Below, one piece after another: positions 8,433-16,749 of a stretch of DNA of 64,000 bases. Position 1 is the stretch's first letter, and the number at the start of each line of letters is the position of its first letter. This DNA is from Flavobacterium sp. WC2421 (GTDB lineage: Bacteria; Bacteroidota; Bacteroidia; Flavobacteriales; Flavobacteriaceae): the NCBI RefSeq assembly GCF_040822115.1, contig NZ_CP162004.1, positions 2,728,001 to 2,792,000 on the forward strand, written 5' to 3'. Made by a program: the position numbers and the translations under genes. The notes beneath the pieces are model-generated. The model searched no databases, had not been told where the DNA came from, and saw only the letters and a program-made list of their open reading frames with translations.

Positions 8433-10769
8433 ATGCAAAAATACATTTCCCAACTTAACGAAGCACAACGCGAACCTGTTTTACAAAAAGAAGGCCCAAT
8501 GATTATTATTGCTGGTGCTGGTTCTGGTAAAACACGTGTTTTGACGATAAGAATTGCCTATTTAATGAGTCAAGGTGTTGATTCATTTAATATTTTGTCG
8601 CTGACATTTACCAATAAAGCGGCACGTGAAATGAAAAAACGGATCTCGGATATTGTAGGTTCTGGTGAAGCTAAAAATCTTTGGATGGGAACATTTCACT
8701 CGGTTTTTGCTCGAATTCTGCGCTCTGAAGCTGATAAATTAGGTTATCCTTCAAATTTTACTATTTATGATTCTCAAGATTCATTGCGATGTATATCAGG
8801 TATTATAAAAGAAATGCAGCTAGATAGAGATATCTATAAACCAAAACAGGTTTTAGGCCGAATTTCGAACTTTAAAAATAGTTTAATAACTGTCAAAGCC
8901 TACTTCAACGATCCTGATTTGATGGAGGCTGATGCTATGGCCAAGAAACCAAGGATGGGGGAGTTGTACCAAAAGTATGTAGAAAAATGTTTCAAGTCGG
9001 GAGCAATGGATTTTGATGATTTATTGTTAAAAACCAATGAATTATTAACCCGTTTTCCTGAAGTATTGGCCAAATATCAAAACCGTTTTCGTTATATCAT
9101 GGTGGATGAGTATCAAGATACGAATCATTCCCAGTATTTGATTGTTAGAGCATTATCGGATAAATTCCAAAATATATGTGTAGTTGGTGATGATGCACAA
9201 AGTATTTATGCTTTTCGTGGGGCAAATATCAATAACATCTTGAATTTTCAGAAAGATTATGAAGGAGTAAAAACATTCAAATTAGAACAAAATTATCGTT
9301 CGACAAAAAATATTGTTGAAGCGGCAAACACGATTATAGACAATAATAAAACCAAACTGGATAAAATAGTTTGGACAGCCAATGATTTTGGTCCAAAGAT
9401 CAAAGTACATCGTTCTATGACCGATGCCGAAGAAGGGCGTTTTGTAGCGAGTACCATTTTTGAACAAAAGATGCAAAACCAAATGAATAATGGTCAATTT
9501 GCTATTTTATATCGTACCAATGCACAATCACGTGCTATGGAAGATGCGTTGAGAAAAAGAGATATTCCGTACCGAATTTATGGCGGCTTGTCTTTTTATC
9601 AAAGGAAAGAAATTAAAGATGTTTTGTGTTACTTGCGTTTGGTGATTAATCCAAAAGACGAAGAGGCATTAATGCGAGTAATTAATTATCCGGCAAGAGG
9701 TATTGGGGATACTACAGTTGAAAAATTGACTGTTGCGGCCAATCATTATAAGCGTTCGATTTTTGAAGTGATGCAAAATATTGATAAAATTGATTTGAAA
9801 TTAAATTCAGGTACAAAACAACGACTTAGTGATTTTGTCACTATGATTCAAAGTTTCCAAGTGATCAATGAAAATCAAGATGCTTTTTATATTACCGATC
9901 ATGTCTCTAAGAAAACCGGATTAGTACAAGAATTAAAAAAAGATGCTACGCCGGAAGGAATGGCTAAAATCCAGAATATAGAAGAATTATTAAACGGTAT
10001 TAAAGATTTTACCGAGGGTCAAAAAGAGATTGATGGTGCACGTGGCGCTTTATCAGAGTTTATGGAAGATGTGGCCTTGGCTACGGATTTAGATAAAGAT
10101 ACGAGTGATGAAGATCGGGTAGCGTTGATGACGATTCACCTAGCCAAAGGTTTGGAGTTCCCGCATGTATTTGTGGTAGGAATGGAAGAGGATTTATTTC
10201 CAAGTGCGATGAGTATGAGTACTAGAAGTGAGCTGGAGGAAGAACGACGTTTATTTTACGTAGCCTTAACAAGGGCGGAACATCAAGCGTATCTTACGTA
10301 TGCGCAGTCTCGTTACCGCTGGGGAAAATTAACGGATAGTGAGCCTTCACGATTTATTGAGGAAATAAATTCACAATATTTAGAGTATCTTACACCTGCA
10401 GAAAGTAATTATCGTTACAAATCTATGATTGATAAGGATATTTTTGGAGATGTGGATAAATCAAAAATGCGTTTAGCTAAGCCGTCGAATGGAACTCCAC
10501 CTGTTAATTATACTAATAGTAGTGTAAATAAACCAGAGATAAATGTTCGTAAATTAAAACCTGTTTCTGGAAATGTTCCCTCAGGGGGTGCTAATTTATT
10601 TGATAATAAATTAGTTCAAGGAAATTTGGTCATGCACGAGCGTTTTGGTAGAGGGCAAGTTGTGAATATTGAAGGAGTGGGAGCTGATAAAAAAGCCGAA
10701 ATTAAGTTTGAGGTAGGTGGAATTAAGAAATTATTATTGCGTTTTGCAAAGTTGGATATTATTGGATAA
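8433..10769 (+). CDS. pcrA: UvrD/PcrA-type superfamily 1 DNA helicase
   Basis: This 778-aa ATP-dependent 3'-5' helicase has the ordered SF1A motifs: Q-motif LNEAQREPV, Walker A AGAGSGKTRVL, TFTNKAAREM, DEYQDTNHSQY (Walker B/motif II), GDDAQSIYAFRGA (motif III), QNYRSTKNI (motif IV), MTIHLAKGLEFPHVFV (motif V) and VALTRAEHQAYL (motif VI). The C-terminal FGRGQVVNIEG block is the Tudor-like tail of PcrA/UvrD that binds RNA polymerase. It is expected to act in nucleotide excision and mismatch repair and in clearing replication blocks. A repeat-based hairpin separates it from the downstream sua5 homologue. Confidence 0.93.
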   Translation: MQKYISQLNEAQREPVLQKEGPMIIIAGAGSGKTRVLTIRIAYLMSQGVDSFNILSLTFTNKAAREMKKRISDIVGSGEAKNLWMGTFHSVFARILRSEADKLGYPSNFTIYDSQDSLRCISGIIKEMQLDRDIYKPKQVLGRISNFKNSLITVKAYFNDPDLMEADAMAKKPRMGELYQKYVEKCFKSGAMDFDDLLLKTNELLTRFPEVLAKYQNRFRYIMVDEYQDTNHSQYLIVRALSDKFQNICVVGDDAQSIYAFRGANINNILNFQKDYEGVKTFKLEQNYRSTKNIVEAANTIIDNNKTKLDKIVWTANDFGPKIKVHRSMTDAEEGRFVASTIFEQKMQNQMNNGQFAILYRTNAQSRAMEDALRKRDIPYRIYGGLSFYQRKEIKDVLCYLRLVINPKDEEALMRVINYPARGIGDTTVEKLTVAANHYKRSIFEVMQNIDKIDLKLNSGTKQRLSDFVTMIQSFQVINENQDAFYITDHVSKKTGLVQELKKDATPEGMAKIQNIEELLNGIKDFTEGQKEIDGARGALSEFMEDVALATDLDKDTSDEDRVALMTIHLAKGLEFPHVFVVGMEEDLFPSAMSMSTRSELEEERRLFYVALTRAEHQAYLTYAQSRYRWGKLTDSEPSRFIEEINSQYLEYLTPAESNYRYKSMIDKDIFGDVDKSKMRLAKPSNGTPPVNYTNSSVNKPEINVRKLKPVSGNVPSGGANLFDNKLVQGNLVMHERFGRGQVVNIEGVGADKKAEIKFEVGGIKKLLLRFAKLDIIG

Positions 10770-10774
10770 AAAAA

Positions 10775-10833
10775 TTAAAGTTTCAGGTTTAAAGTTGTTT
10801 AAACCTGAAACTTTAAACCTGAAACTTTAAACT
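10775..10833. repeat. Palindromic AAACCTGAAACTTTAA repeat
   Basis: A perfect 19-bp stem (10775-10793 with 10798-10816, loop GTTG) is followed at once by a second copy of its right arm (AAACCTGAAACTTTAAAC from 10815). It fills the pcrA-sua5 spacer and ends seven bases before the next ATG. Related sequence occurs at 15352-15414 and 32462-32587. Confidence 0.8.
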
Positions 10834-10839
10834 AAAAAA

Positions 10840-11460
10840 ATGGCTCAATTTATAAAAATATACCCTGATAACCCTAATGAAGCGGCTATTGCCAAAGTAG
10901 TGAAGGTTTTAAAGGATGGCGGATTGGTAATTTATCCTACAGATACTGTGTATGGGTTGGGATGTGATATTACCAATACAAAAGCACTAGAACGCATTGC
11001 GAAGATTAAAGGAATTAAATTAGACAAAGCTAATTTTTCATTTATTTGTCATGACTTAAGCAATATTTCTGATTATGTAAGGCAAATTGAGACTTCGACT
11101 TTTAAGCTTTTAAAAAGAGCTTTGCCAGGTCCCTATACTTTTATTTTACCAGGTAATAATAACTTACCTAAAGAATTCAAGAAGAAAACAACAGTGGGTA
11201 TTCGTGTTCCTGATAATTCGATTGCACTTGAGATTGTTCGTCAATTAGGAAATCCTATTGTTTCTACATCCATTCATGATGATGATGATGTAATTGAATA
11301 TACTACTGACCCGGAGCTAATTTTTGAGAAATGGCAAAACCTAGTAGATATGGTAATTGATGGTGGTTATGGAGATAACGTAGGGTCAACAATTATTGAC
11401 TTGTCTGGTGATGAGCCTGTTATAATTAGAGAAGGAAAAGGGAGTTTGGATATTTTATAA
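10840..11460 (+). CDS. YrdC/Sua5/YciO family (threonylcarbamoyl-AMP synthase-like)
   Basis: This 206-aa single-domain YrdC-fold protein contains the family motif VIYPTDTVYGLGCD near the N-terminus and GNPIVSTSIHD in the active-site half. TsaC/Sua5 makes threonylcarbamoyl-AMP for tRNA t6A. The tsaE partner lies about 21 kb away in this window. However, the segment KIKGIKLDKANFSFICHD, without the usual KxRP-type motif, looks more like the YciO branch, whose activity is less certain. Its last 19 codons and the bases after them recur, slightly diverged, at 12637-12700. Confidence 0.82.
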   Translation: MAQFIKIYPDNPNEAAIAKVVKVLKDGGLVIYPTDTVYGLGCDITNTKALERIAKIKGIKLDKANFSFICHDLSNISDYVRQIETSTFKLLKRALPGPYTFILPGNNNLPKEFKKKTTVGIRVPDNSIALEIVRQLGNPIVSTSIHDDDDVIEYTTDPELIFEKWQNLVDMVIDGGYGDNVGSTIIDLSGDEPVIIREGKGSLDIL

Positions 11461-11466
11461 AAAAAA
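11398..11466 (+). repeat. Direct repeat copy 1: 3' end of the sua5 homologue
   Basis: The sequence from GAC at 11398 through the stop codon and into the following A-run is repeated at 12637-12705 with only about five substitutions over the first 60 or so bases. Three of these are synonymous if the second copy is read in the sua5 frame. Confidence 0.85.
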
Positions 11467-11544
11467 TAGTACAAAATAATTGAAATTGTTAAGAATAATG
11501 GTCTAAATTAGATTGTAATAATTAGTTTTTAATCAATTCAATTT

Positions 11545-12606
11545 ATGAAAAATGTAATGGTTTTGTTTTTTTTGACAGTCGCTTTAAATTGTTTTTCTCA
11601 AAATAGTATTAGAGGAAAAGTACTCAATAAAGCAAAAGTACCATTGTCGGGTGTGAATATTTATATCGATGGCACTACAATAGCTACTATATCAGATGAG
11701 AACGGAAATTTTGATTTGCATTATGAACCTAAAACAAATAGTATTTTAGTAATAAGCTTTATGGGGTATCAAACTGAATATCTTTAAGGACTTGATGTTA
11801 CAAAAGAGCTAACTATTACTTTGACTCCTTCGTTAAATTCTCTAAAAGGAGTAGTTGTAAAAAGGAAAGATCAATTTACTAGAAAGCAAAAATTACAAAT
11901 ATTTAGAGACTGTTTTTTAGGGCAAACACATAATAGTAAACTATTAAAAATACAAAATGAAGATGATATTTATTTCAGATATGACAAAGTAAATTTTGTT
12001 TTAAAGGCATTCTCAGATAAGCCATTACTAATTTCAAACCCTTCCTTAGGATATAAAATAGATTACGAATTAACCAATTTTGAAGCCACTTTTAGTAAAT
12101 TAAGTGTAACCAAAGAGGATTTAGTTGAAAGCTATTATAGTGGATTAAGCCGGTTTGAAGAAATTGATAATTCGAATGAAATTCTAGCACTTCGAAAAAA
12201 AGCGTACGAAGGTTCTCAAGTTCATTTTTTTTTAAATTTGGCTAATAATATTTGGGATAAAGAGCAATTTTTAATTATTCACAATAAGAATGTTCTTGAC
12301 CCTAAGAACTGCTTTAAAATTGAAAGGGAAAAAGATTTTGTAAAAGTAGAAGTGCTGGCAAAGGAATATAAAAAGGAGAACATAAATGAGGTCGCATCTT
12401 ATGATCTAATATTTAATAAAAATGAGCATTCAGGAATTATTTTTGAAACGGATGTTTTTTATGTTTATCCAGATGGTAATAATTCTAAAATAGAAAACAT
12501 TGTTTTTTCGGGGAAACTTTCAGAAGAAAAAGTGGGAGATAGGCTACCTTTAAATTATGTTTATGTTCCCGAAAATGAAATATACAATACAGGTATTTTA
12601 AAATAA
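11545..12606 (+). pseudogene. Carboxypeptidase-regulatory-like (CarboxypepD_reg) exported protein, interrupted by an in-frame stop
   Basis: Reading from the ATG at 11545 gives a signal peptide (VLFFLTVALNCFSQ). A CarboxypepD_reg/CNA-B-like beta-sandwich repeat follows (IRGKVLNKAKVPLSGVNIYI, then SFMGYQTEYL). A TAA at 11785-11787 then interrupts it. The same frame continues without a shift: GLDVTKELTITLTPSLNSLKGVVVKRKD and on to 12606, about 354 codons in total. This is the usual pattern of 'carboxypeptidase-like regulatory domain' proteins of unknown role in Bacteroidota envelopes. A single change such as CAA to TAA would explain the stop. It is either a pseudogene or a sequencing error. The downstream part has no good independent start. 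Confidence 0.8.
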
Positions 12607-12636
12607 ATTTTTGACTGTGTTTAAATGGAGAAATCT

Positions 12637-12705
12637 GATTTATCTGGTGATGAGCCCGTTATAATTAGAGAAGGAAAAGGGAGTTTGTAAATTTTATAAA
12701 AAAAT
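12637..12705 (+). repeat. Direct repeat copy 2: orphan sua5 3' tail
   Basis: This stretch encodes DLSGDEPVIIREGKGSL followed by a stop, the same residues that end the YrdC/Sua5 protein at 11460, but it is attached to no gene. The differences from copy 1 include synonymous third-position changes (GAC/GAT, TTG/TTA, CCT/CCC), so both copies probably evolved as coding sequence before being brought together. Confidence 0.85.
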
Positions 12706-12747
12706 TAAATAAAACTGCAAAAAAACGAATTGTGTTGAATTAATATT

Positions 12748-12755
12748 TACATTTG
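12748..12755 (+). promoter_or_regulatory. Putative -7 box TACATTTG
   Basis: TACATTTG fits TAnnTTTG. No protein-coding gene follows on this strand before the terminator at 12845, so it may drive a small RNA. Confidence 0.4.
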
Positions 12756-12759
12756 TATA

Positions 12760-12868
12760 AGAATGATGAAGATTTACTAAGTATAAGCATGTTATTCTTA
12801 ATTATATTTAATTGGTTATTAAAAAAGGTTAAGGATACATTAAGGCAGGTCTAACGACCTGCTTTTTC
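12760..12868 (+). ncRNA. Candidate small RNA between the sua5 tail repeat and the OmpA gene
   Basis: A TAnnTTTG box at 12748-12755 is followed about 90 bases later by a perfect Rho-independent terminator (12845-12867). Only trivial reading frames lie between them. The predicted transcript would be about 105 nt. No known RNA family is recognised. Alternatively the terminator belongs to read-through from the broken gene upstream. Confidence 0.3.
12845..12867 (+). terminator. Rho-independent terminator
   Basis: A 7-bp GC-rich stem GCAGGTC / GACCTGC with the loop TAAC is followed by five T. Confidence 0.75.
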
Positions 12869-12918
12869 TATTTTTCATACTTTTTCTATTTTAAACATAC
12901 AAAAATAAATTCCATAAA

Positions 12919-12946
12919 AAAGCGCCTTGATATTTCAAGGCGCTTT
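12919..12946 (-). terminator. Terminator of the OmpA-family gene
   Basis: A 12-bp perfect stem AAAGCGCCTTGA / TCAAGGCGCTTT lies just beyond the stop of the minus-strand gene. The A-run on its left becomes the U-tract in the transcript. Confidence 0.8.
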
Positions 12947-12976
12947 GTCTATGTTTTAAAAGAATTTTTTATAAAA

Positions 12977-13807
12977 CTATTGTTGTTTTTTCATTTCTTT
13001 TTCAATCATTTCGTAGAACTGATCAATTTTAGGTAAAACTACAATACGAGTTCTTCTGTTACGAGCTCTGTTTTCTGCAGTATCATTAGCAACTAATGGT
13101 ACGTAAGAACTTCTACCTGCTGCAATTAATTGTTCTGGTTTAACACCCAATTGATTTGTTAATACACGAATAATTGAAGTAGAACGTTTCACACTTAAAT
13201 CCCAGTTGTCAAGTAAAATACCGTTTCCAATGTAAGGAACGCTATCAGTATGTCCTTCAACCATACATTCGAAATCTGGTTTGTCATTTACTACTTTAGC
13301 TACTTTAGCTAAAACTCCTTTTGCTTTATCAGTAACTTCGTAGCTTCCTGATTTAAATAATAATTTATCAGCAATTGAAATGAATACAACCCCTTTTTCA
13401 ACATTTATTTCGATGTCTGGATCAGAAATTCCAACGGCACTTTTTAAACTAGTAACAACAGCTAGTGTAACACTGTCTTTTTTAGTTAATGCATCTTGCA
13501 TTCTACTAATTTTTAAATCTTTTTCTTTAATTGACTCTAAAGCTTTTTCAATATTTTCAGCTCCTTTAGTAGTCAAAATCGTCATGTCCTTAGACGTATT
13601 GATCAAAGTTTGATTGTGATCTTTTAAACCAGCAACCGTAGCTGTTAAACCTGCTTTTTCTTCTAGGCAAGAGTTTAATTTAACGGTACAAGAATTTAAT
13701 AGATCTTGAGTCTCTTTGTTACGAGCTTCTAAATCGGCATATTTCTTCTTAGACACACAAGATGTTAAAAGAGCTAGAACGGATAATGCAATTACGATTT
13801 TTTTCAT
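12977..13807 (-). CDS. OmpA-family outer-membrane lipoprotein
   Basis: The 276-aa product starts with a lipoprotein signal (VLALLTSC, Cys about residue 17). A long heptad-rich coiled coil follows (about residues 25-115, KYADLEARNKETQDLLNSC and onward). It ends in an OmpA-like peptidoglycan-binding domain with VEGHTDSVPY and NRARNRRTRIVV, the residues that hold diaminopimelate. It should tether the outer membrane to peptidoglycan, much like Pal or MotB-C modules. It is monocistronic with its own terminator. Confidence 0.9.
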   Translation of the reverse strand: MKKIVIALSVLALLTSCVSKKKYADLEARNKETQDLLNSCTVKLNSCLEEKAGLTATVAGLKDHNQTLINTSKDMTILTTKGAENIEKALESIKEKDLKISRMQDALTKKDSVTLAVVTSLKSAVGISDPDIEINVEKGVVFISIADKLLFKSGSYEVTDKAKGVLAKVAKVVNDKPDFECMVEGHTDSVPYIGNGILLDNWDLSVKRSTSIIRVLTNQLGVKPEQLIAAGRSSYVPLVANDTAENRARNRRTRIVVLPKIDQFYEMIEKEMKKQQ

Positions 13808-13881
13808 AAAATTTTTAATTAGGGTTCAATTACAAAGTTAGTTTTTAATGATTAGATATTATATATAAAATAGTGTTAAAA

Positions 13882-14868
13882 TTAGCTTACAAATACCTTG
13901 CCACCATTTACATAATAGTTGTAAACGATACTTTGGCATGTATAGTATTTTTTTAACTGGAAATCGCTTCTTTTTTTGTAAGTATTTGAAAATAAACGAT
14001 AAAAGGAAAAATGAGCTTTTAAAATAGCGGTAAAATGTGAAAACTGACCTTTAAAAATAAATTGTATCCCTGCTAATCCATCTAATAGCATACGGTAAAA
14101 GAGTATAGAATATAACTTTTCTTTGGGCAAATTTTTTGTTAACATTAACAATGAATTTCTGAAATTCAAGAAAGTTTTCCTCGGATTTCCTTGTTGCAAG
14201 GTAGCTCCTCCCACGTGATAAACCACCGATTTGTAGTTGTAGACCATTTTATATCCCTTATTAAACGCACGCCAACACAAGTCAATTTCTTCTTGATGTG
14301 CAAAAAAATCAGCGTCAAATCCATTTAATTCATGGTAAACGGAACTACGAATAAAAAAACAAGCACCTGAAGCCCAGAATATTTCACATTCGTCATCGTA
14401 TTGACCGTAGTCTTTTTCAATCGTCTCAAAGATGCGTCCCCGACAATAAGGATAGCCATATTGATCAATAAAACCGCCAGCAGCGCCTGCATATTCAAAA
14501 TTCTCTTTATTCTTGTAATCTAAAATTTTAGGTTGAATAATTGCTGTTCTTTGTTCCTTTTCGAAAGTTTCAATAATGGGTTTTAACCAATTTTCAGTTA
14601 CCTCAATATCTGAATTGATAAGAGCATAAATTGGCGCGTCAATCTGTTTTAAAGCTTCGTTATACCCTCCAGCAAAACCCAAATTGCTATCATTTTTTAT
14701 GATTTTTACAGTAGGGAAATGGGCCATTACAAATGAAATAGAATCATCCGTAGATGCATTATCAGCTACATAAACAGTCGCTTCGGGTGAGTTTTTCACC
14801 ACTGAAGGTAAAAATTGTTCTAATAATTGTACTCCGTTCCAATTGAGTATGACAACAGCTATTTTCAT
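13882..14868 (-). CDS. Family 2 glycosyltransferase
   Basis: This 328-aa GT-A enzyme begins KIAVVILNWNGVQLLEQFLPS, with VADNASTDDS for nucleotide-sugar binding, ALINSDIEV (the DxD-equivalent) and a later HQEEIDLCWRAF (ED-type catalytic block). It resembles rhamnosyl/galactofuranosyl-transferase-like GT2 enzymes of cell-surface glycans. The C-terminal part (GLAGIQFIFKGQFSHF) may be membrane-associated. It starts 13 bases downstream of the HsdR-N-like gene on the same strand. Confidence 0.88.
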   Translation of the reverse strand: MKIAVVILNWNGVQLLEQFLPSVVKNSPEATVYVADNASTDDSISFVMAHFPTVKIIKNDSNLGFAGGYNEALKQIDAPIYALINSDIEVTENWLKPIIETFEKEQRTAIIQPKILDYKNKENFEYAGAAGGFIDQYGYPYCRGRIFETIEKDYGQYDDECEIFWASGACFFIRSSVYHELNGFDADFFAHQEEIDLCWRAFNKGYKMVYNYKSVVYHVGGATLQQGNPRKTFLNFRNSLLMLTKNLPKEKLYSILFYRMLLDGLAGIQFIFKGQFSHFTAILKAHFSFYRLFSNTYKKRSDFQLKKYYTCQSIVYNYYVNGGKVFVS

Positions 14869-14881
14869 TTAAAGAGTTTGA

Positions 14882-15331
14882 TTATTGGACTATATACATG
14901 GGTAATTCGGATAAAAACTGATATTTTTCATTTTCAAAATCCATTTGGCAAAAGTAATGATTCAATCCATTAGTTACCATTAAATATTGGGCTTTCATCG
15001 TCATGTTATAACGGGCAATTTGGTCAAAAGTAGCTTGTGCTATTTTTATTTCAGGGGCTTTGCATTCAATTAAAATGAAAATAGAACCATCAGTATTAAA
15101 AACAACCACATCGTATCTTTTTCGTAAGCCATTGACCATTAATACTTTTTCAACGTTTATTAATGATTTCGGGTATTTTTTTTCTTCTAGTAAAAACTGT
15201 ACCACATGTTGTCGAACCCATTCTTCGGGAGTAAGAATGATAAATTTTTTCCTGACTTCATCAAAAATGGAGACTTTATTTTCGCTATTTTTGAACCGAA
15301 AGTTATAAAGTTGAAAATTTAGTTTTTGCAT
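14882..15331 (-). CDS. HsdR N-terminal-like PD-(D/E)XK protein
   Basis: This 149-aa protein looks like the isolated nuclease domain of type I restriction subunits (HSDR_N_2). It has PEEWVRQHVVQFL, then RYDVVVF...ILIECKAPE, giving the D and ExK of a PD-(D/E)XK core, and finally QIARYNMTMKAQYLMVTNG. No modification or specificity genes are nearby, so a restriction role is not supported. I recall the same small protein sitting divergently from holA in other flavobacteria, which suggests a conserved housekeeping or repair-linked role. That is inference. Confidence 0.78.
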   Translation of the reverse strand: MQKLNFQLYNFRFKNSENKVSIFDEVRKKFIILTPEEWVRQHVVQFLLEEKKYPKSLINVEKVLMVNGLRKRYDVVVFNTDGSIFILIECKAPEIKIAQATFDQIARYNMTMKAQYLMVTNGLNHYFCQMDFENEKYQFLSELPMYIVQ

Positions 15332-15351
15332 GAAGCAAAAATAGTTATTTA

Positions 15352-15414
15352 GTTTAAAGTTTAAGGTTTAAAGTTGTACACGATACGACAAACTTTAAAC
15401 CTTAAACTTTAAAC
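15352..15414. repeat. Long palindromic AAACTTTAAACC repeat in a divergent promoter region
   Basis: A perfect 24-bp stem (15352-15375 with 15391-15414) has a 15-base loop. It occupies most of the spacer between the divergent HsdR-N-like and holA genes and ends 11 bases before the holA ATG. It resembles the element at 10775-10833. Confidence 0.85.
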
Positions 15415-15425
15415 CCAAAAAAAGC

Positions 15426-16430
15426 ATGGACGAGGTTGTAAAAATTGTAAATGATATAAAAGCAGGAAACATCAAGCCAATTTATTTTTTGATGGGGGAA
15501 GAACCGTATTATATAGATAAACTCTCCGATTATATAGAAAAGAATATCCTCACGGAAGAAGAAAAAGGATTTAATCAAACGGTTTTATATGGTAGAGATG
15601 TTTCTATAGAAGATATTGTATCTACTGCTAAGCGTTACCCTATGATGGCAGATCGTCAAGTTGTGATTGTAAAGGAAGCACAAGAGTTAAGTCGTACTAT
15701 TGATAAATTAGAAAGTTATGCCGAAAACCCCATGCCTTCCACAGTATTGGTTATCTGTTATAAATATAAAACACTGGATAAACGAAAGAAAGCCACCAAA
15801 TTATTAGCGAAAGCAGGAATTGTTTATGAGAGTAAAAAATTATATGAGAACCAAGTTGGTGACTGGATTAAGCGCGTTTTAGCAGGAAAAAAATATAATA
15901 TTGAGCCTAAAGCTTCGGCTATGCTAGTCGAGTTTTTAGGAACAGATTTAAGTAAAATCAATAACGAACTTGAAAAGCTGCAGATTATTTTGCCAAAAGG
16001 CAGTACAATTTCACCAAAAGATATTGAGGAGAATATTGGATTTAGTAAAGATTTTAATGTATTTGAATTGAGAAAAGCAATAGGGGAGCGCAACCAACTG
16101 AAGGCGTATACAATTGCTGAAAATTTTGCAAACAACCCAAAGGAAAATCCAATGGTTGTAACTACAAGTTTAGTTTTTGGTTTTTTTATTCAATTATTAA
16201 AATACCATGGTTTAAAGGATCGAAATCCCAAAAATGTCGCTACAGTTTTGGGTGTTAATCCCTTTTTCTTAAAAGAGTATGATTTAGCCATAAAGAACTA
16301 TCCGATGCGAAAAGTAAGTCAAATAGTAGCCTCGTTGCGAGATATTGACGTAAAAAGTAAAGGAGTTGGTGCAAATGCGATGTCAAATTCTGATTTATTA
16401 AAAGAAATGCTTTATAATATATTTAATTAG
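15426..16430 (+). CDS. holA: DNA polymerase III subunit delta
   Basis: The 334-aa protein starts VVKIVNDIKAGNIKPIYFLMGEEPYYIDKL, the characteristic opening of the delta subunit (AAA+-fold without an active Walker site). It continues with ADRQVVIVKEAQEL and a C-terminal helical collar (GFFIQLLKYHGL, SNSDLLKEMLYNIF). It opens the beta-clamp within the clamp-loader complex. The length fits the family. It is followed 43 bases later by a mini membrane protein gene. Confidence 0.92.
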   Translation: MDEVVKIVNDIKAGNIKPIYFLMGEEPYYIDKLSDYIEKNILTEEEKGFNQTVLYGRDVSIEDIVSTAKRYPMMADRQVVIVKEAQELSRTIDKLESYAENPMPSTVLVICYKYKTLDKRKKATKLLAKAGIVYESKKLYENQVGDWIKRVLAGKKYNIEPKASAMLVEFLGTDLSKINNELEKLQIILPKGSTISPKDIEENIGFSKDFNVFELRKAIGERNQLKAYTIAENFANNPKENPMVVTTSLVFGFFIQLLKYHGLKDRNPKNVATVLGVNPFFLKEYDLAIKNYPMRKVSQIVASLRDIDVKSKGVGANAMSNSDLLKEMLYNIFN

Positions 16431-16473
16431 CCGCTAAAATTCACGATATTTGTTTTTTAAATATACCACAATT

Positions 16474-16656
16474 ATGGGAATGAATAAGAATACCATCCTA
16501 GGATGGGCAACTTTAATTATGATAGTAATGGGATTACTTTTAATAGGTCTTGGCGCCTTTAGATACCGCGATGTTTCGGGCTGGGGTTTTGCCGCTGTTG
16601 GAGTTGGGTTTTTAGCAAACGCTTGGGTTTTTAGTTCATTAAAAGGGAGGTTGTAA
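16474..16656 (+). CDS. CAL67264-type small membrane protein
   Basis: This 60-aa protein has two hydrophobic helices (WATLIMIVMGLLLIGLGAF and GWGFAAVGVGFLANAWVF) joined by the conserved RYRDVSGWG turn. I recognise the pattern as the flavobacterial CAL67264 family of mini membrane proteins, which has no known function. The ATG at 16474 is chosen. The in-frame TTG further upstream at 16450 would add a non-conserved extension, and an ATG at 16480 is equally possible. Confidence 0.75.
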   Translation: MGMNKNTILGWATLIMIVMGLLLIGLGAFRYRDVSGWGFAAVGVGFLANAWVFSSLKGRL

Positions 16657-16680
16657 TTAGGGATACTATATAAAGACAAA

Positions 16681-16708
16681 AAAAACACTATGTAAATAGT
16701 GTTTTTTT
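16681..16708 (+). terminator. Rho-independent terminator
   Basis: Stem AAAAACACTAT / ATAGTGTTTTT with the loop GTAA and a T-run, lying between the small membrane protein gene and the signalling operon. Confidence 0.75.
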
Positions 16709-16749
16709 ATTTATAATAATATATTTATAAAATAAAATTAGAAGTAGCT

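Noticed and set aside
11821..12606. A separate gene starting at the TTG at 11821
   Set aside because: It is in the same frame as the upstream signal-peptide part, has no good start site, and the sequence before it (GLDVTKELTI) reads as coding. It is better treated as one interrupted gene.
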